A model generated the notes under the pieces. That model was not told the DNA's origin and made no database searches. It worked only from the letters and a program-made list of their open reading frames with translations. Below, one piece after another: positions 55,165 to 64,000 of a stretch of 64,000 nt of DNA. This DNA is from Bacteroidia bacterium (GTDB taxonomy: Bacteria > Bacteroidota > Bacteroidia > Chitinophagales > JAUHXS01): the NCBI GenBank assembly GCA_030426955.1, contig JAUHXS010000002.1:1-64000 (forward strand), in the 5' to 3' direction. Both the position numbers and the translations under genes were made by a program. Numbering within the stretch: position 1 is the stretch's first letter; each line of letters begins with the position of its first letter.

Positions 55165-57588
55165 TTGAAAGATTTATTGAAAAAACTAAAACCCCACTTA
55201 ATTGCAGTAGGCATTTTTGTCGCAGTAGCTTTTATATATTTTCATCCCGTTTTAGAAGGTAAGAAGCTTTTGCAAAATGATATTATTCAATACAAAGGAA
55301 TGGCAAAAGAGCTAAATGACTATCGTGATAAAACAGGAGAAGAAGCATTATGGACAAATAATATGTTTGGTGGAATGCCAGGTTTCATGATTTCTACTAA
55401 GTATAAAGGAGATTTGATACGAGACTACGTATATTATCCACTAGTCTCCTTACCCCAAACTGTAAACATATTTTTCATTTTGATGTTAGGTATGTACATA
55501 TTGCTTATAACCTTTAGAGTTAACCCAATAATTGCTGTTGTAGGAAGTATCTCTTATGCCTTTACAACTTATTTTATAGGTTCAATTGAGGCTGGGCATA
55601 CATCTAAGCTTGTAGCATTGGCCTTTTTACCTATGGTATTAGCGGGCCTCAAGTTAATATTTGATGGAAAGTATATGATTGGAACTACATTTACGGCTCT
55701 CGCTTCAGCTCTAGAAGTGACGGCAAACCATATCCAAGTAACTTATTATTTATTAATTATTATTGTTTTTTATGTAGGCTTTCAAGTATATGAGGGAGTT
55801 AAAAGCGGAAAAACTAGGTACTTAATGAAACCGTTAACTTTTGCTTTGATAGCTGCTCTTCTTGCTGGATTAGCCAACTTGGGGCACTTGTGGACTTCGT
55901 ATGATTTTGCTAAGTATACAATGCGAGGAGGCAAATCCGAGCTTAAAAGCGATACAGATAAGAAGTCGTCGGGCTTAAACAAAGATTATGCTATGCGCTG
56001 GAGCCAAGGCAAAGCAGAAACACTGACATTTATGGTACCTGGATTATATGGAGGTTCCTCGAGTGAACATCTTGATAAAGCGTCTTATTTGTACGAAGAG
56101 ATGGTAAAAAGAGGTGTTTCTAAAAATCAAGCTAAAGGTTTTGTTGCAAGAGTTCCCTTATATTGGGGGGATAAACCTTTTACTTCAAGTCCACATTATC
56201 TTGGAGCAGTAGTTTGTTTATTAATAATCTTAGGGTTTTATGTGACTAAAGGCTATCTGAAATGGTGGCTAATTTCTGTAAGTACTTTAGGTTTTATGTT
56301 AGCATGGGGGCGTCATTGGGAATGGTTTACAGATGTTTTCTTCTATTATGTTCCGATGTATAATAAGTTTAGAGCTCCAGAAATAACACTAATTATACCA
56401 ACTGTATGTCTCATAGTACTTGCATTTATTGGTTTGAATACTTTTTTTAACGATAATGATTTGGACAAACAGAAAATAATAAAGAATACGATCTATACAT
56501 TTCTTAGTATTATTGGGGTAATCGTGTTAGTTATTTTTTCATCAGATTTCGTTGCTAGAGGTGATGCACAGTTTGGGCAAAATAAATGGTTGGCAGAGTT
56601 AATGGTAGAACAAAGGAGAAAAATTGCCTTTCAGGATACCTTCAAGTCAATGGCTTTTGCTGGAATAGCGATAGGGTTGTTATATGGCTATATTAAAGGG
56701 AAAATAAAGAAACAATATACGATAATACTAATAGGACTGTTGATAATAATAGACTTATTCATAGTAGATAAGAAATACCTAAATGCTGAAAATTTTGTCA
56801 AACCTAAGAATTATGAAAATGTTTTTATTCCAAGTGAAGTTGACTTACAAATTCTGCAAGATAATGATCCCCATTACCGGGTTTTTAACCTAACAACAAA
56901 TACATTTAATGATGCAATGACGTCATATCATCATAAATCAGTAGGGGGGTATAATGCTGCAAAGTTAGTTAGGTATCAGGATATGATTGATTATCATCTG
57001 AGTAAAAACAATTTGAAGGTCTTAAATATGTTAAATACGAAATATTTAGTAGTTCCTTCTAAAAAGGATAAAAAGCCTATTGTTAGACAAAATACTGATG
57101 CACTTGGTAATGCTTGGTTTGTAAAGGATATTTATTGGGCTAGTGATGCTAATGAAGAGATTGAGTACTTAAACCAGTTCGACCCCAAGCAAACTGTCGT
57201 CATTGACAAAAGGTATGAGCATGAGTTAAATGAAGAAATATCGGAATATAGTGCCAATGGTAGTATTAATCTCACTGAGTATAAACCTAATCATTTAACG
57301 TATGATTATAAATCAAGTGAACAACAGTTTGCTGTTTTTTCAGAGGTGTTTTATAAGGGTAATGAAGACTGGAAAGCTTATATTGATGGAACTTATGTTC
57401 CACATATGAGGGTCAATTACATTCTTCGTGGTATGCAATTACCTTCTGGTAATCACCAAGTTGAGTTTAAATTTGAGCCAGTCACTTATCATGTAGGAGG
57501 CACTATATCTATGGTTGGGTCTATTCTGATATTCTTATTGATGGGCAGTAGTATTTTTATAGCTATTAAAAAAGAAACGACTAATTAA
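55165..57588 (+). CDS. YfhO-family membrane protein
   Basis: The protein has 807 residues and starts with TTG. About twelve hydrophobic segments lie in the first 560 residues; the beginning LIAVGIFVAVAFIYFHPVL, the FGGMPGF motif near 70 and the long loop near 255-345 fit YfhO-type proteins. The last ~250 residues are a soluble part ending in a membrane helix. Family members are linked to glycosylation of lipoteichoic acid in Gram-positives; here a GT-C-like transfer of a lipid-linked sugar is likely. It precedes a glycosyltransferase gene. Confidence 0.82.
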   Translation: MKDLLKKLKPHLIAVGIFVAVAFIYFHPVLEGKKLLQNDIIQYKGMAKELNDYRDKTGEEALWTNNMFGGMPGFMISTKYKGDLIRDYVYYPLVSLPQTVNIFFILMLGMYILLITFRVNPIIAVVGSISYAFTTYFIGSIEAGHTSKLVALAFLPMVLAGLKLIFDGKYMIGTTFTALASALEVTANHIQVTYYLLIIIVFYVGFQVYEGVKSGKTRYLMKPLTFALIAALLAGLANLGHLWTSYDFAKYTMRGGKSELKSDTDKKSSGLNKDYAMRWSQGKAETLTFMVPGLYGGSSSEHLDKASYLYEEMVKRGVSKNQAKGFVARVPLYWGDKPFTSSPHYLGAVVCLLIILGFYVTKGYLKWWLISVSTLGFMLAWGRHWEWFTDVFFYYVPMYNKFRAPEITLIIPTVCLIVLAFIGLNTFFNDNDLDKQKIIKNTIYTFLSIIGVIVLVIFSSDFVARGDAQFGQNKWLAELMVEQRRKIAFQDTFKSMAFAGIAIGLLYGYIKGKIKKQYTIILIGLLIIIDLFIVDKKYLNAENFVKPKNYENVFIPSEVDLQILQDNDPHYRVFNLTTNTFNDAMTSYHHKSVGGYNAAKLVRYQDMIDYHLSKNNLKVLNMLNTKYLVVPSKKDKKPIVRQNTDALGNAWFVKDIYWASDANEEIEYLNQFDPKQTVVIDKRYEHELNEEISEYSANGSINLTEYKPNHLTYDYKSSEQQFAVFSEVFYKGNEDWKAYIDGTYVPHMRVNYILRGMQLPSGNHQVEFKFEPVTYHVGGTISMVGSILIFLLMGSSIFIAIKKETTN

Positions 57589-57616
57589 TCATTGTATTAG
57601 TTTTTGAGCCAAAATT

Positions 57617-58921
57617 TTGAAAAAAGTACTTATTATGACATATTACTGGCCACCCGCGGGTGGTTCAGGAGTTCAACGGTGGTTGAAGTTTGCTAAATAT
57701 TTGTGTGAATTTGGTTGGGATCCCATTATAATTACTCCAGAAAATGGCAGTTACCCATATTATGATCATACCTTATTAGAAGATATTCCTGAAGGTCTTA
57801 GAGTAATTAAAACTAAAACCAGAGACCCTTTTAGGATATATAATTTATTGCAAGGGAAAAAAGGCAAGGCTACTCCAGTGGGGATGATTGGAATACAAAA
57901 CTCAAAATCTATCTTTAAAAAGCTAGCAGCTTACATAAGAGCTAATTTTTTTATACCTGATGCCAGAGTTGGATGGAATAAGTATGCACTAAAAGCTGCA
58001 AAAGAAGTATTGAAAACTGAAGATGTTAACGTAGTTGTTACCACGGGACCTCCACATAGTACGCACCTAGTAGGATTAGAGTTGAAAAAGAAGCTTAATG
58101 TAAAATGGCTTGCAGACTTTAGAGACCCATGGACGAATATTTATTATAATAAATACTTGCCAAGGGCAAAAAATACTATAAGAATAGATCAATTATTAGA
58201 AAAAGAGGTTATATCGAATGCTAATGCAGTAACTGTCGTAAGTCCTCAATTCAAAGAAGCACTTCTTTGTGAAGAGAAGCAATTAGAAGTACTTCCAAAT
58301 GGATTTGATGAAGATGATATTAATATGGAGAAATATATAGGTAAGCAGAGTAAGAGTAAGTTTGTTATTTCTTATGTTGGTAATATGATGCCTAATCAAG
58401 ACGTGCCAATCTTGTGGAAAGTTATTAGCGAGCTTGCTGAAAAGGTTAAAGATTTTCGGAATTTTTTTTTATTAAAACTTACAGGAAATATTGATCCAAG
58501 TATATTAAAAAGCATAGAAGATGCTGGTATAATGGATATGGTAGAAATTTCAGGATTCGTGCCTCATAATGAAGCTGTTTTGTTAATGAAGAATGCATCA
58601 TTGTTATTATTCGTTGTTCCTGACAATGAGCACAATAAGCTTATTGTCACAGGTAAGATATTTGAATACTTGGCAAGCCGAACGCCAATCGTCTCTATTG
58701 GACCAGTTGAGGGAGAGGCTGCAAATATTTTAAAAGATTGTAGGCGAGATGAAATGATTAATTATTATGACAAAGAGCTTTTGGAAAGTATAATATTTAA
58801 CTATTGGGATCTATGGATAAAGAATAAGGCCGTTCATAAGCACGAAAATAAAAATTTGAAAAAATACACTAGGAAAGATTTGACCATCAGGTTGGTAGAA
58901 GTTTTAGACAATCTTACCTAA
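57617..58921 (+). CDS. Glycosyltransferase, family 4-like
   Basis: The protein has 434 residues and starts with TTG (KKVLIMTYYWPPAGGSGVQRW). The GT-B fold is shown by the N-terminal WPPAGGSG loop, LADFRDPWTNIYY near 170, VVSPQFKEAL near 210, the VLPNGFDEDD switch near 230 and FEYLASRTPIVSIGPVEGEA near 345. It would transfer a sugar from a nucleotide donor to a lipid-linked or surface glycan. It is convergent with the amidotransferase operon. Confidence 0.9.
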   Translation: MKKVLIMTYYWPPAGGSGVQRWLKFAKYLCEFGWDPIIITPENGSYPYYDHTLLEDIPEGLRVIKTKTRDPFRIYNLLQGKKGKATPVGMIGIQNSKSIFKKLAAYIRANFFIPDARVGWNKYALKAAKEVLKTEDVNVVVTTGPPHSTHLVGLELKKKLNVKWLADFRDPWTNIYYNKYLPRAKNTIRIDQLLEKEVISNANAVTVVSPQFKEALLCEEKQLEVLPNGFDEDDINMEKYIGKQSKSKFVISYVGNMMPNQDVPILWKVISELAEKVKDFRNFFLLKLTGNIDPSILKSIEDAGIMDMVEISGFVPHNEAVLLMKNASLLLFVVPDNEHNKLIVTGKIFEYLASRTPIVSIGPVEGEAANILKDCRRDEMINYYDKELLESIIFNYWDLWIKNKAVHKHENKNLKKYTRKDLTIRLVEVLDNLT

Positions 58922-58956
58922 CTTTTCGGTTGATAGAAAATCAAAATATGAATTGG

Positions 58957-60090
58957 TTAAAATAGCTTTTTATATAGTTTTAGCAATGGGTTGGTAGGAG
59001 ATATAAGTTTCTTTCTGAGTTTTGATTCTAGGGTTGTATCATAATCAAAATGAGATTTGACTGGAGACTTCATAATGGCTTCAAATTCTTCTTTTGTCAA
59101 GTCTAGTTTTTTAATTACGTATTCATAATCATCCTTCATGAGTTGCTCGTCATAAACTGGTAGCTTCAGCTTTTCTATTGCCTTTTCTCTTGTCATTAAC
59201 CCTGAACATATTTCAGTAGAGTAATGAGCTCGTCTTTTATCTACATTAAACTTTTGGGGGAGAATGTACCCTTGATAGAATCTAGTGAAAATTGATTCGT
59301 AGTGCTTTCCTCCATAGTCTTCCCACCTTAGCTCATTAATAATAATTCTTTTAGCTTCATCTTTGTCATAATCTATATAGTTAAGCATTGGAAAAGATTT
59401 GATTTGTTTTTTATATTCTTTATAGCTTTCTCTTGCTATCGTGGGAAAAGTCTTGATTTCATGGGAGCCAAACCTCTTATTGATACTAATGATGTTTTTT
59501 AAGTCGTCTTTATTGAATGTCCAACTTTTGGGCAATATTTTTTCTGTAGCAAGGTTATTCCCTGTAAGTATGTATTGGACATTGTGTTCTTTGGCTACTT
59601 TATAAGTAATAGCATTTATTGAATAGTCTGTAAGCAGTTCAATGTCGATCACTGATGCTTTTAGAAAGGCTAGTTGCAAACTCTTAAACTCTTCCCAGTC
59701 TATTACATGGGTATATAAGTCAAGTTCAAGATTGCGGACTATTTTTTGGATATTTTTTGTTGCTAGTTTAGAGTTCCAGCCATTGTCTAAATGAACAATT
59801 AAGGGTTTTAGACCAAATTCTTTAACAGCAATATAGCATAGGTAGCTACTATCTACTCCGCCACTTAATCCTATTATGCAGTCATACTCACTCCCTTCTC
59901 CATCTTTTTTTATCTGTGAGATTATTTCATTCTTTGCAACTGTCTTGTTCTTTGTAGAATATTTTTTGCCATTTGCAACTAAGTCATACTCTTTACAATG
60001 ATTACAGACACCTTTGCTATCAAACTTGATTTGCGTATCGCTTGTATCCATCACGCATCTTGTGCATATTTTGTATGTTCTTCTACCCAT
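58957..60090 (-). CDS. N-acetyl sugar amidotransferase (WbpG-like)
   Basis: The protein has 377 residues. Cys9/Cys12 and Cys29/Cys32 form a likely zinc knuckle, and SGGVDSS at 76-82 is the ATP-pyrophosphatase loop. These are marks of enzymes that turn an acetamido group of a nucleotide sugar into an acetamidino group, as in P. aeruginosa O-antigen (WbpG) and in pseudaminic or legionaminic acid variants. Ammonia comes from the HisH/HisF-like pair just upstream. It closes the operon; its product implies an amidine-bearing sugar in the surface glycan. Confidence 0.88.
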   Translation of the reverse strand: MGRRTYKICTRCVMDTSDTQIKFDSKGVCNHCKEYDLVANGKKYSTKNKTVAKNEIISQIKKDGEGSEYDCIIGLSGGVDSSYLCYIAVKEFGLKPLIVHLDNGWNSKLATKNIQKIVRNLELDLYTHVIDWEEFKSLQLAFLKASVIDIELLTDYSINAITYKVAKEHNVQYILTGNNLATEKILPKSWTFNKDDLKNIISINKRFGSHEIKTFPTIARESYKEYKKQIKSFPMLNYIDYDKDEAKRIIINELRWEDYGGKHYESIFTRFYQGYILPQKFNVDKRRAHYSTEICSGLMTREKAIEKLKLPVYDEQLMKDDYEYVIKKLDLTKEEFEAIMKSPVKSHFDYDTTLESKLRKKLISPTNPLLKLYKKLF

Positions 60091-60096
60091 TCTTTT

Positions 60097-60864
60097 TTAT
60101 AAAAGGTCAAATATTTCTTCTATCTCTTCTTGGTCAGGATAATTAATCAATACAGCTCTCTTTGAACCTATAAATACAAAAATTGATCCTGCTGCAACTG
60201 CCGATGAATTAGTCTGATCAATGAGCTCTTTAAAGTCCTCCAACTTCCCCGCGCCACCACATGCAATTACTGGTATATTAACTGCTTCTGCGACACTCTT
60301 GACCAGTTCAATATCATATCCTGTTTGACATCCATCACGGTCTATTGAGTTAATTAATATTTCTCCTGCGCCTAAACCTTCAAGCTCTTTTGCTAAAACT
60401 GTCGGTTCCTTATTCCTATTAATAGTTCCGCTATGGGTATAAACATCATAGTTCCCATTTTTGTTCTTTTTTGCATCTATCGAACATATTACAGATTGAC
60501 TCCCAAATATTTTTGCAATTTCTGTAATTAATTTAGGATGTTCGATGCTTGATGAATTTAAAACGACTTTTTCTGCCCCAGCATTTATAATTTCTCGTAC
60601 TTGTTCAATAGTTTTAATTCCTCCACCAACTGCAAATGGCATAAAAGCTTCATCTCCAATTTTCTTTATAACGTCTAAAGGAGGGGGCCTGTTTTCATTA
60701 GTTGCGGTAATGTCTAAAAAAACCAATTCATCTGCCTTTGCATCATTGAATATTTTAACAGCATTAATTGGGTCTCCTACATATGTGGGGTCTTTAAACT
60801 GAATTGTTTTAACCAATCCCTTATCTTTTAATAGTAAACATGGTATTATTCTTGGTCGGTACAT
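60097..60864 (-). CDS. HisF-like protein of the amidotransferase complex
   Basis: The protein has 255 residues and aligns position for position with HisF: RIIPCLLLKDKGLVK at the start, FAVGGGIKT near 78, ICSIDAKK (Asp130) and INSIDRDGCQTGYD near 175. In true HisF the segment is PCLDV with catalytic Asp11; here residue 11 is leucine. Loss of one of the two catalytic aspartates suggests it no longer makes imidazole glycerol phosphate but passes ammonia to the amidotransferase. It lies six bases from both neighbours in the operon. Confidence 0.9.
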   Translation of the reverse strand: MYRPRIIPCLLLKDKGLVKTIQFKDPTYVGDPINAVKIFNDAKADELVFLDITATNENRPPPLDVIKKIGDEAFMPFAVGGGIKTIEQVREIINAGAEKVVLNSSSIEHPKLITEIAKIFGSQSVICSIDAKKNKNGNYDVYTHSGTINRNKEPTVLAKELEGLGAGEILINSIDRDGCQTGYDIELVKSVAEAVNIPVIACGGAGKLEDFKELIDQTNSSAVAAGSIFVFIGSKRAVLINYPDQEEIEEIFDLL

Positions 60865-60870
60865 TGAGGT

Positions 60871-61482
60871 TTAATAATCTAAAAAAAAGTTTAATAATCG
60901 GAGTCCTTGATCATGGCTCTTTTCTGGATGAAATTGCATGCCAAAAATATTCTTTTTTTGAAAGGCAGACACAAAGGTATTATCACCGTAAGTTGTGGTA
61001 GAAGCTATAATCGAGTTTTCCTCTGTTTTTACATAATAAGAGTGTACGAAATACAGAAAGTCTTTTTCTGATAAGGTATCAAAAATAGGGCTTTGATTAT
61101 TTACCGTAATCCTATTCCACCCAATATGCGGAATTGTATACTTTTTATTATGAAATTGGAACTTATATGTTGAAGCATTTATCCAACTTAAACCATCTAC
61201 ATCTCCCTCTTCGCTGTGTATTGTCATTAGTTGCATGCCAAGGCAAATACCTAAGATTGGGGTTTCCTGTTTAATAACCTTATTGTTAAGAGTCTCAATT
61301 AAGTTTAGTTCTTTTAGACTTTCTATTCCCTTTTTAAAATGACCGACACCTGGTAAAACAATTTTATCAGCTTCTAATATAGCTTCTTGATCAGAAGTAA
61401 TAATTACATTTACACCAAGTCGTTCCAATGCTTTCTGAACGGATCTTAGGTTTCCCATACCATAGTCTACTATAGCAACCAT
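60871..61482 (-). CDS. HisH-like glutamine amidotransferase subunit
   Basis: The protein has 203 residues. The class I glutaminase triad is Cys80 in GICLGMQ, His185 and Glu187 in QFHPEKS, with the oxyanion region PGVGHFKKG near 45. It would release ammonia from glutamine for the HisF-like partner and then for the N-acetyl sugar amidotransferase. It is six bases from hisF-like and four from the flippase gene, so all are one transcript. Confidence 0.92.
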   Translation of the reverse strand: MVAIVDYGMGNLRSVQKALERLGVNVIITSDQEAILEADKIVLPGVGHFKKGIESLKELNLIETLNNKVIKQETPILGICLGMQLMTIHSEEGDVDGLSWINASTYKFQFHNKKYTIPHIGWNRITVNNQSPIFDTLSEKDFLYFVHSYYVKTEENSIIASTTTYGDNTFVSAFQKKNIFGMQFHPEKSHDQGLRLLNFFLDY

Positions 61483-61486
61483 GATC

Positions 61487-62965
61487 TCAATATATTATTC
61501 TTTTAATTAAACTGTTAACGTCTTCCGAGATTTTAAAGAAATAAACTAAAGATATATATAGTATTCCAACCAATATAGACTTATATACAATATTCACGAT
61601 CGGGAATTCAAAGTTGGGTAAAATGAGTGATAAGAAAAATATTGGTATTGCAATAAGTAGTAATTGTAATGTTTTAAATGTCATTGGATGTAAACCAAGT
61701 TTTTGCTTGATAACCCAGTATCTCATAAAATTAACTATTAGAATTGATATGAATGAAGCAATCGCTGCACCAGAAATGCCCCATGTTGGAATGAATAGGT
61801 AGTTGGTAATCACCGACAAAGATGCTAAAAACAAACCAAAAATAAGATGGTATTTGTAATATTTAGATGTTATCAGAATTTCTGCATTTGCGCCCATAAG
61901 GGTATCAATAAGCTTGCTAAGCCCTATAAATAAAACGACATACTTTCCTGCTTTGTATATGTGCCCATTCGGAATCATGTTAAACAGATCATCTATGTTT
62001 ATCCAAATTAAAGTAAAGAATAAAAAGCCCGTTATTGATGGAGTGATTGAAGTTTTTTGATAAATCTCTTTTATTTTATTGATTTGATTTTGTTGCCAAT
62101 GTTTAGCAATTACTGGATAAGAAATGAGATTAATCGCCTTTCTAGGTATTTCTATAACAGTTCCTATATATGCTGCTATTACATAAATTCCAGTTGTCTT
62201 CAGCCCCAGTATAGATGATACCATCCAAGTGTCAATTTTAATTATTATAGTACTTGAAATAGCTCCAAGTGCTAGAAATAGAGAAAACTTAATCGATTCT
62301 GGTAATAGGGGGTTGTTGTAAATTGAAGAAAATGAAGCAACTAACTTTAGTTCTGTGCTTAAACGATATGTGTATACAATCAAAATTATTAGTGAAGCTA
62401 AGTAAATACACAGATAAATAGATATGAATTTATCTAAGCTATATTTCTGCCAAAAATAGGTAGTAATTAGAATAACTATACCTACTCTAATGAATACATC
62501 TGATAAGAATTTGGGTATTGTAATCCGAAAATAAGATTTCGAAATGGCAGTAAAAATGTCTTGTAAGATAAATATTAGAATAAATGCATATAAGTAATTT
62601 TTATATTCAAATAGAAGACTTGATTTTTCTTTAAATGAGGATAATATTAAATCATTAAACTGGTATAGCAAAAGTGCTGTAATGGAGAAAACCATTAGGC
62701 TTGCGTAAATACATAAAGATAAAAATTCAGTTAATCCTTTCTTATCTGATGAAAAATACGAAAAGTATTTTGTAATTGAGCCTGGAATACCTAAAAGAGC
62801 AATAGTTGAGATTAAAATAGAGATATCAATTAGTAGCCTAATTAGTCCAATTTCTTCAGGTGCTAGCATTGCAGGATAGACAGCTAAAACATTAACGGCC
62901 CCTAAGGCAATTCCCAAATATGAAATTAATGTGGACTTTACTCCTTGTCTTTGTATGACCCCCAA
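61487..62965 (-). CDS. Polysaccharide flippase, MATE/Wzx-like
   Basis: The protein has 492 residues with about 13-14 membrane segments and the PST/Wzx pattern: GVKSTLISYLGIALGAVNVLAVYPAMLAPEEIGLIRLLID at the start, LGIPGSITKYF near 58 and YVIAAYIGTVIEIPRKAINLISYPVIAKHWQ near 280. It should move an undecaprenyl-linked oligosaccharide to the periplasmic face. It sits in the same operon as the sugar amidotransferase genes, so that modified sugar is likely in its cargo. Confidence 0.9.
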   Translation of the reverse strand: MGVIQRQGVKSTLISYLGIALGAVNVLAVYPAMLAPEEIGLIRLLIDISILISTIALLGIPGSITKYFSYFSSDKKGLTEFLSLCIYASLMVFSITALLLYQFNDLILSSFKEKSSLLFEYKNYLYAFILIFILQDIFTAISKSYFRITIPKFLSDVFIRVGIVILITTYFWQKYSLDKFISIYLCIYLASLIILIVYTYRLSTELKLVASFSSIYNNPLLPESIKFSLFLALGAISSTIIIKIDTWMVSSILGLKTTGIYVIAAYIGTVIEIPRKAINLISYPVIAKHWQQNQINKIKEIYQKTSITPSITGFLFFTLIWINIDDLFNMIPNGHIYKAGKYVVLFIGLSKLIDTLMGANAEILITSKYYKYHLIFGLFLASLSVITNYLFIPTWGISGAAIASFISILIVNFMRYWVIKQKLGLHPMTFKTLQLLLIAIPIFFLSLILPNFEFPIVNIVYKSILVGILYISLVYFFKISEDVNSLIKRIIY

Positions 62966-62986
62966 AATATTAAAAGTATTTGAAGC

Positions 62987-63742
62987 TTAGTATAGATGAT
63001 TTCGAGAGATCAGTTTTGTAAAGAAGTTATTTATATTCCTAATGTACGAGTGTTGAGTATCATAGATACTTGTATGCGATCTAAATATAAGTCTTTGGGA
63101 TTTGTCATCTTCTAAGTTTCCGCCACAATGAAAAATATCGCTATCAAAAATTACCATGGTTCCTCGTGTTCCTTCTATTGGAATTACATCTTTTTGACCT
63201 ATTGCAAGGTCAGGGTAATCTATTTCTATTCTATTCTTTACAGAAGCATACTTTTTTGTTTTATGCCAAGCCTCTTTTCGCAATTTGTTTCCTAGTGAGT
63301 GAGAGCCAGGGATACAGCTAAAGGCACCATTGTTTTTATATACATCAGTAATGTAAAACATGAACTTAATGGTTCGGTCTCGATCAAAATGTAAATAACC
63401 ATTTCTTTCTGGAGTGTCTGTTTTTTTATATTCATAAGTAATGTAAGCACCATCGACCTTGCTCCTTTGATTATTAGTATATTGGCTAATAATATTATTG
63501 ACCCAGTGGTTATCGAATAAGTTATATAATTCTTTATATGTTTTTAAAAGAGATAACCTGTTTATCTGAACAGCTTCCCCGAATAAATAACTATTTTGCT
63601 TAAAATTTTTTAAAACTTCTCTAGCTTCTTTTTCAATCTTGGATACATTGGTTATGTAGTTGGGTAACACAGCAATTCCCTTCTCTCTTAATAATAAAAG
63701 TATCCCCTCTATATCATTCTTATCTGAAAACAGGTCACTCAT
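62987..63742 (-). CDS. Phytanoyl-CoA dioxygenase (PhyH) family protein
   Basis: The protein has 251 residues. A 2-oxoglutarate/Fe(II) oxygenase site is visible: His118-x-Asp120 in YLHFDRD, distal His205 in DIFHCGGN and an arginine at about 217 or 221 for 2-oxoglutarate; NGAFSCIPGSH near 138 is the PhyH segment. It would hydroxylate a carbon on a small molecule, lipid or sugar. Its place before the flippase suggests tailoring of the surface glycan or its lipid, which is inference. It overlaps the preceding gene by 8 bp. Confidence 0.82.
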   Translation of the reverse strand: MSDLFSDKNDIEGILLLLREKGIAVLPNYITNVSKIEKEAREVLKNFKQNSYLFGEAVQINRLSLLKTYKELYNLFDNHWVNNIISQYTNNQRSKVDGAYITYEYKKTDTPERNGYLHFDRDRTIKFMFYITDVYKNNGAFSCIPGSHSLGNKLRKEAWHKTKKYASVKNRIEIDYPDLAIGQKDVIPIEGTRGTMVIFDSDIFHCGGNLEDDKSQRLIFRSHTSIYDTQHSYIRNINNFFTKLISRNHLY

Positions 63743-64000
63743 TTTTAATATTTAATATGGGTCTATGAAAGAAAATTTTTACGATATCTACTTTAAGGAC
63801 TTTAAATAAAGATAAAAATAAAAAGCTTATACCCTTATAAAGAGCCCATCTGATTGAGCTGTTTTTTTTTGATAAGACAAGAGAATGATATTCAATATTA
63901 TCTTCAAAAAAATTACGCATTAATGGCAGTTCTCTTTTTTTATATCCATTTTGTAAAAATAACGAGACTACATCATCCAATATTGTTTTAGAAATAATTG
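63735..64000 (-). CDS. C-terminal part of a gene cut by the window edge
   Basis: The minus-strand frame is open from the right edge (64000) to a stop at 63735, so at least 87 residues of a longer protein are seen; a TTG at 63980 is only an internal codon or a poor start. The visible part includes SSIRWALYKGISFLFLSLFKVL, a membrane-associated segment, and a basic tail. It is upstream of PhyH in the polysaccharide operon. A glycosyltransferase end is plausible, but the family cannot be told. Confidence 0.55.
   Translation of the reverse strand, partial: IISKTILDDVVSLFLQNGYKKRELPLMRNFFEDNIEYHSLVLSKKNSSIRWALYKGISFLFLSLFKVLKVDIVKIFFHRPILNIKNE

Noticed and set aside
60097-61482. Histidine biosynthesis genes hisH and hisF
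   Set aside because: No other his gene is near, Asp11 is lost in the HisF-like protein and the context is an amidotransferase/flippase operon.

Overview
The window looks like chromosomal DNA of a low-GC, diderm member of the Bacteroidota, most likely Flavobacteriales or a near relative. The signs are two secreted proteins with gliding-motility-type C-terminal sorting domains next to a PorP/SprF-family protein (type IX secretion), many lipoproteins, a methionine synthase split into two genes, Bacteroidota-style promoters (TTG, then 19-20 bp, then TAnnTTTG) and many small palindromic intergenic repeats. I see no tRNA, rRNA, CRISPR array, transposase, integrase or phage gene.

Layout. 1-10.4 kb: a truncated gene end, a large ABCG-like transporter with a TerB-like N-terminus, an OmpA-family lipoprotein, an aldehyde dehydrogenase, yidD, a LytTR/LytS-type two-component pair, a lipoprotein and an ACMSD-like amidohydrolase. 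10.4-16.3 kb (minus strand): a type IX secretion block of an Ig-repeat protein, a PorP/SprF protein and a large beta-propeller/PKD protein. 16.3-21.8 kb: methionine and folate metabolism, with metF divergent from a SAM-I riboswitch and the two metH genes, which are separated by a four-helix-bundle (S23-type) gene. 21.8-30 kb: a beta-barrel protein, a sodium/solute symporter, a LOG-family protein, an M23 peptidase, a Bcp peroxiredoxin, a fused NAD(P)HX epimerase/dehydratase, trxB and a 48-residue lipoprotein. 30-38.8 kb: a thioredoxin-like lipoprotein, a large outer-membrane protein, then atoE, a small membrane protein, lpxB and a SpoIID-like gene in a tight run, then serS with a DUF2279 gene. 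39-44.2 kb: rho, rpmH, rnpA, an S41 protease, tsaB and an ArsR-type regulator. 44.2-53.7 kb (minus): an LRR lipoprotein, a SUI1/YciH factor, htpG, a cysteine desulfurase, a GlmM-type mutase, a DUF2442/DUF4160 pair, argS and arginase. 53.8-64 kb: an arginine-decarboxylase-like gene, then the edge of a surface-polysaccharide locus (YfhO, a glycosyltransferase, an N-acetyl-sugar amidotransferase, HisF-like, HisH-like, a flippase, a PhyH-type dioxygenase and a truncated gene).

The most notable signals are regulatory or at the level of small elements. They are a SAM-I riboswitch with a visible alternative stem and an AT-repeat insertion in one arm; a sigma-54-type promoter with a dyad upstream of htpG and a matching motif upstream of the ArsR gene; an S23-type gene flanked by inverted repeats between the metH halves; a HisF paralogue lacking catalytic Asp11 in the amidotransferase trio; and several families of dispersed palindromes. 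I found no clear defence system or wholly new multigene machine.
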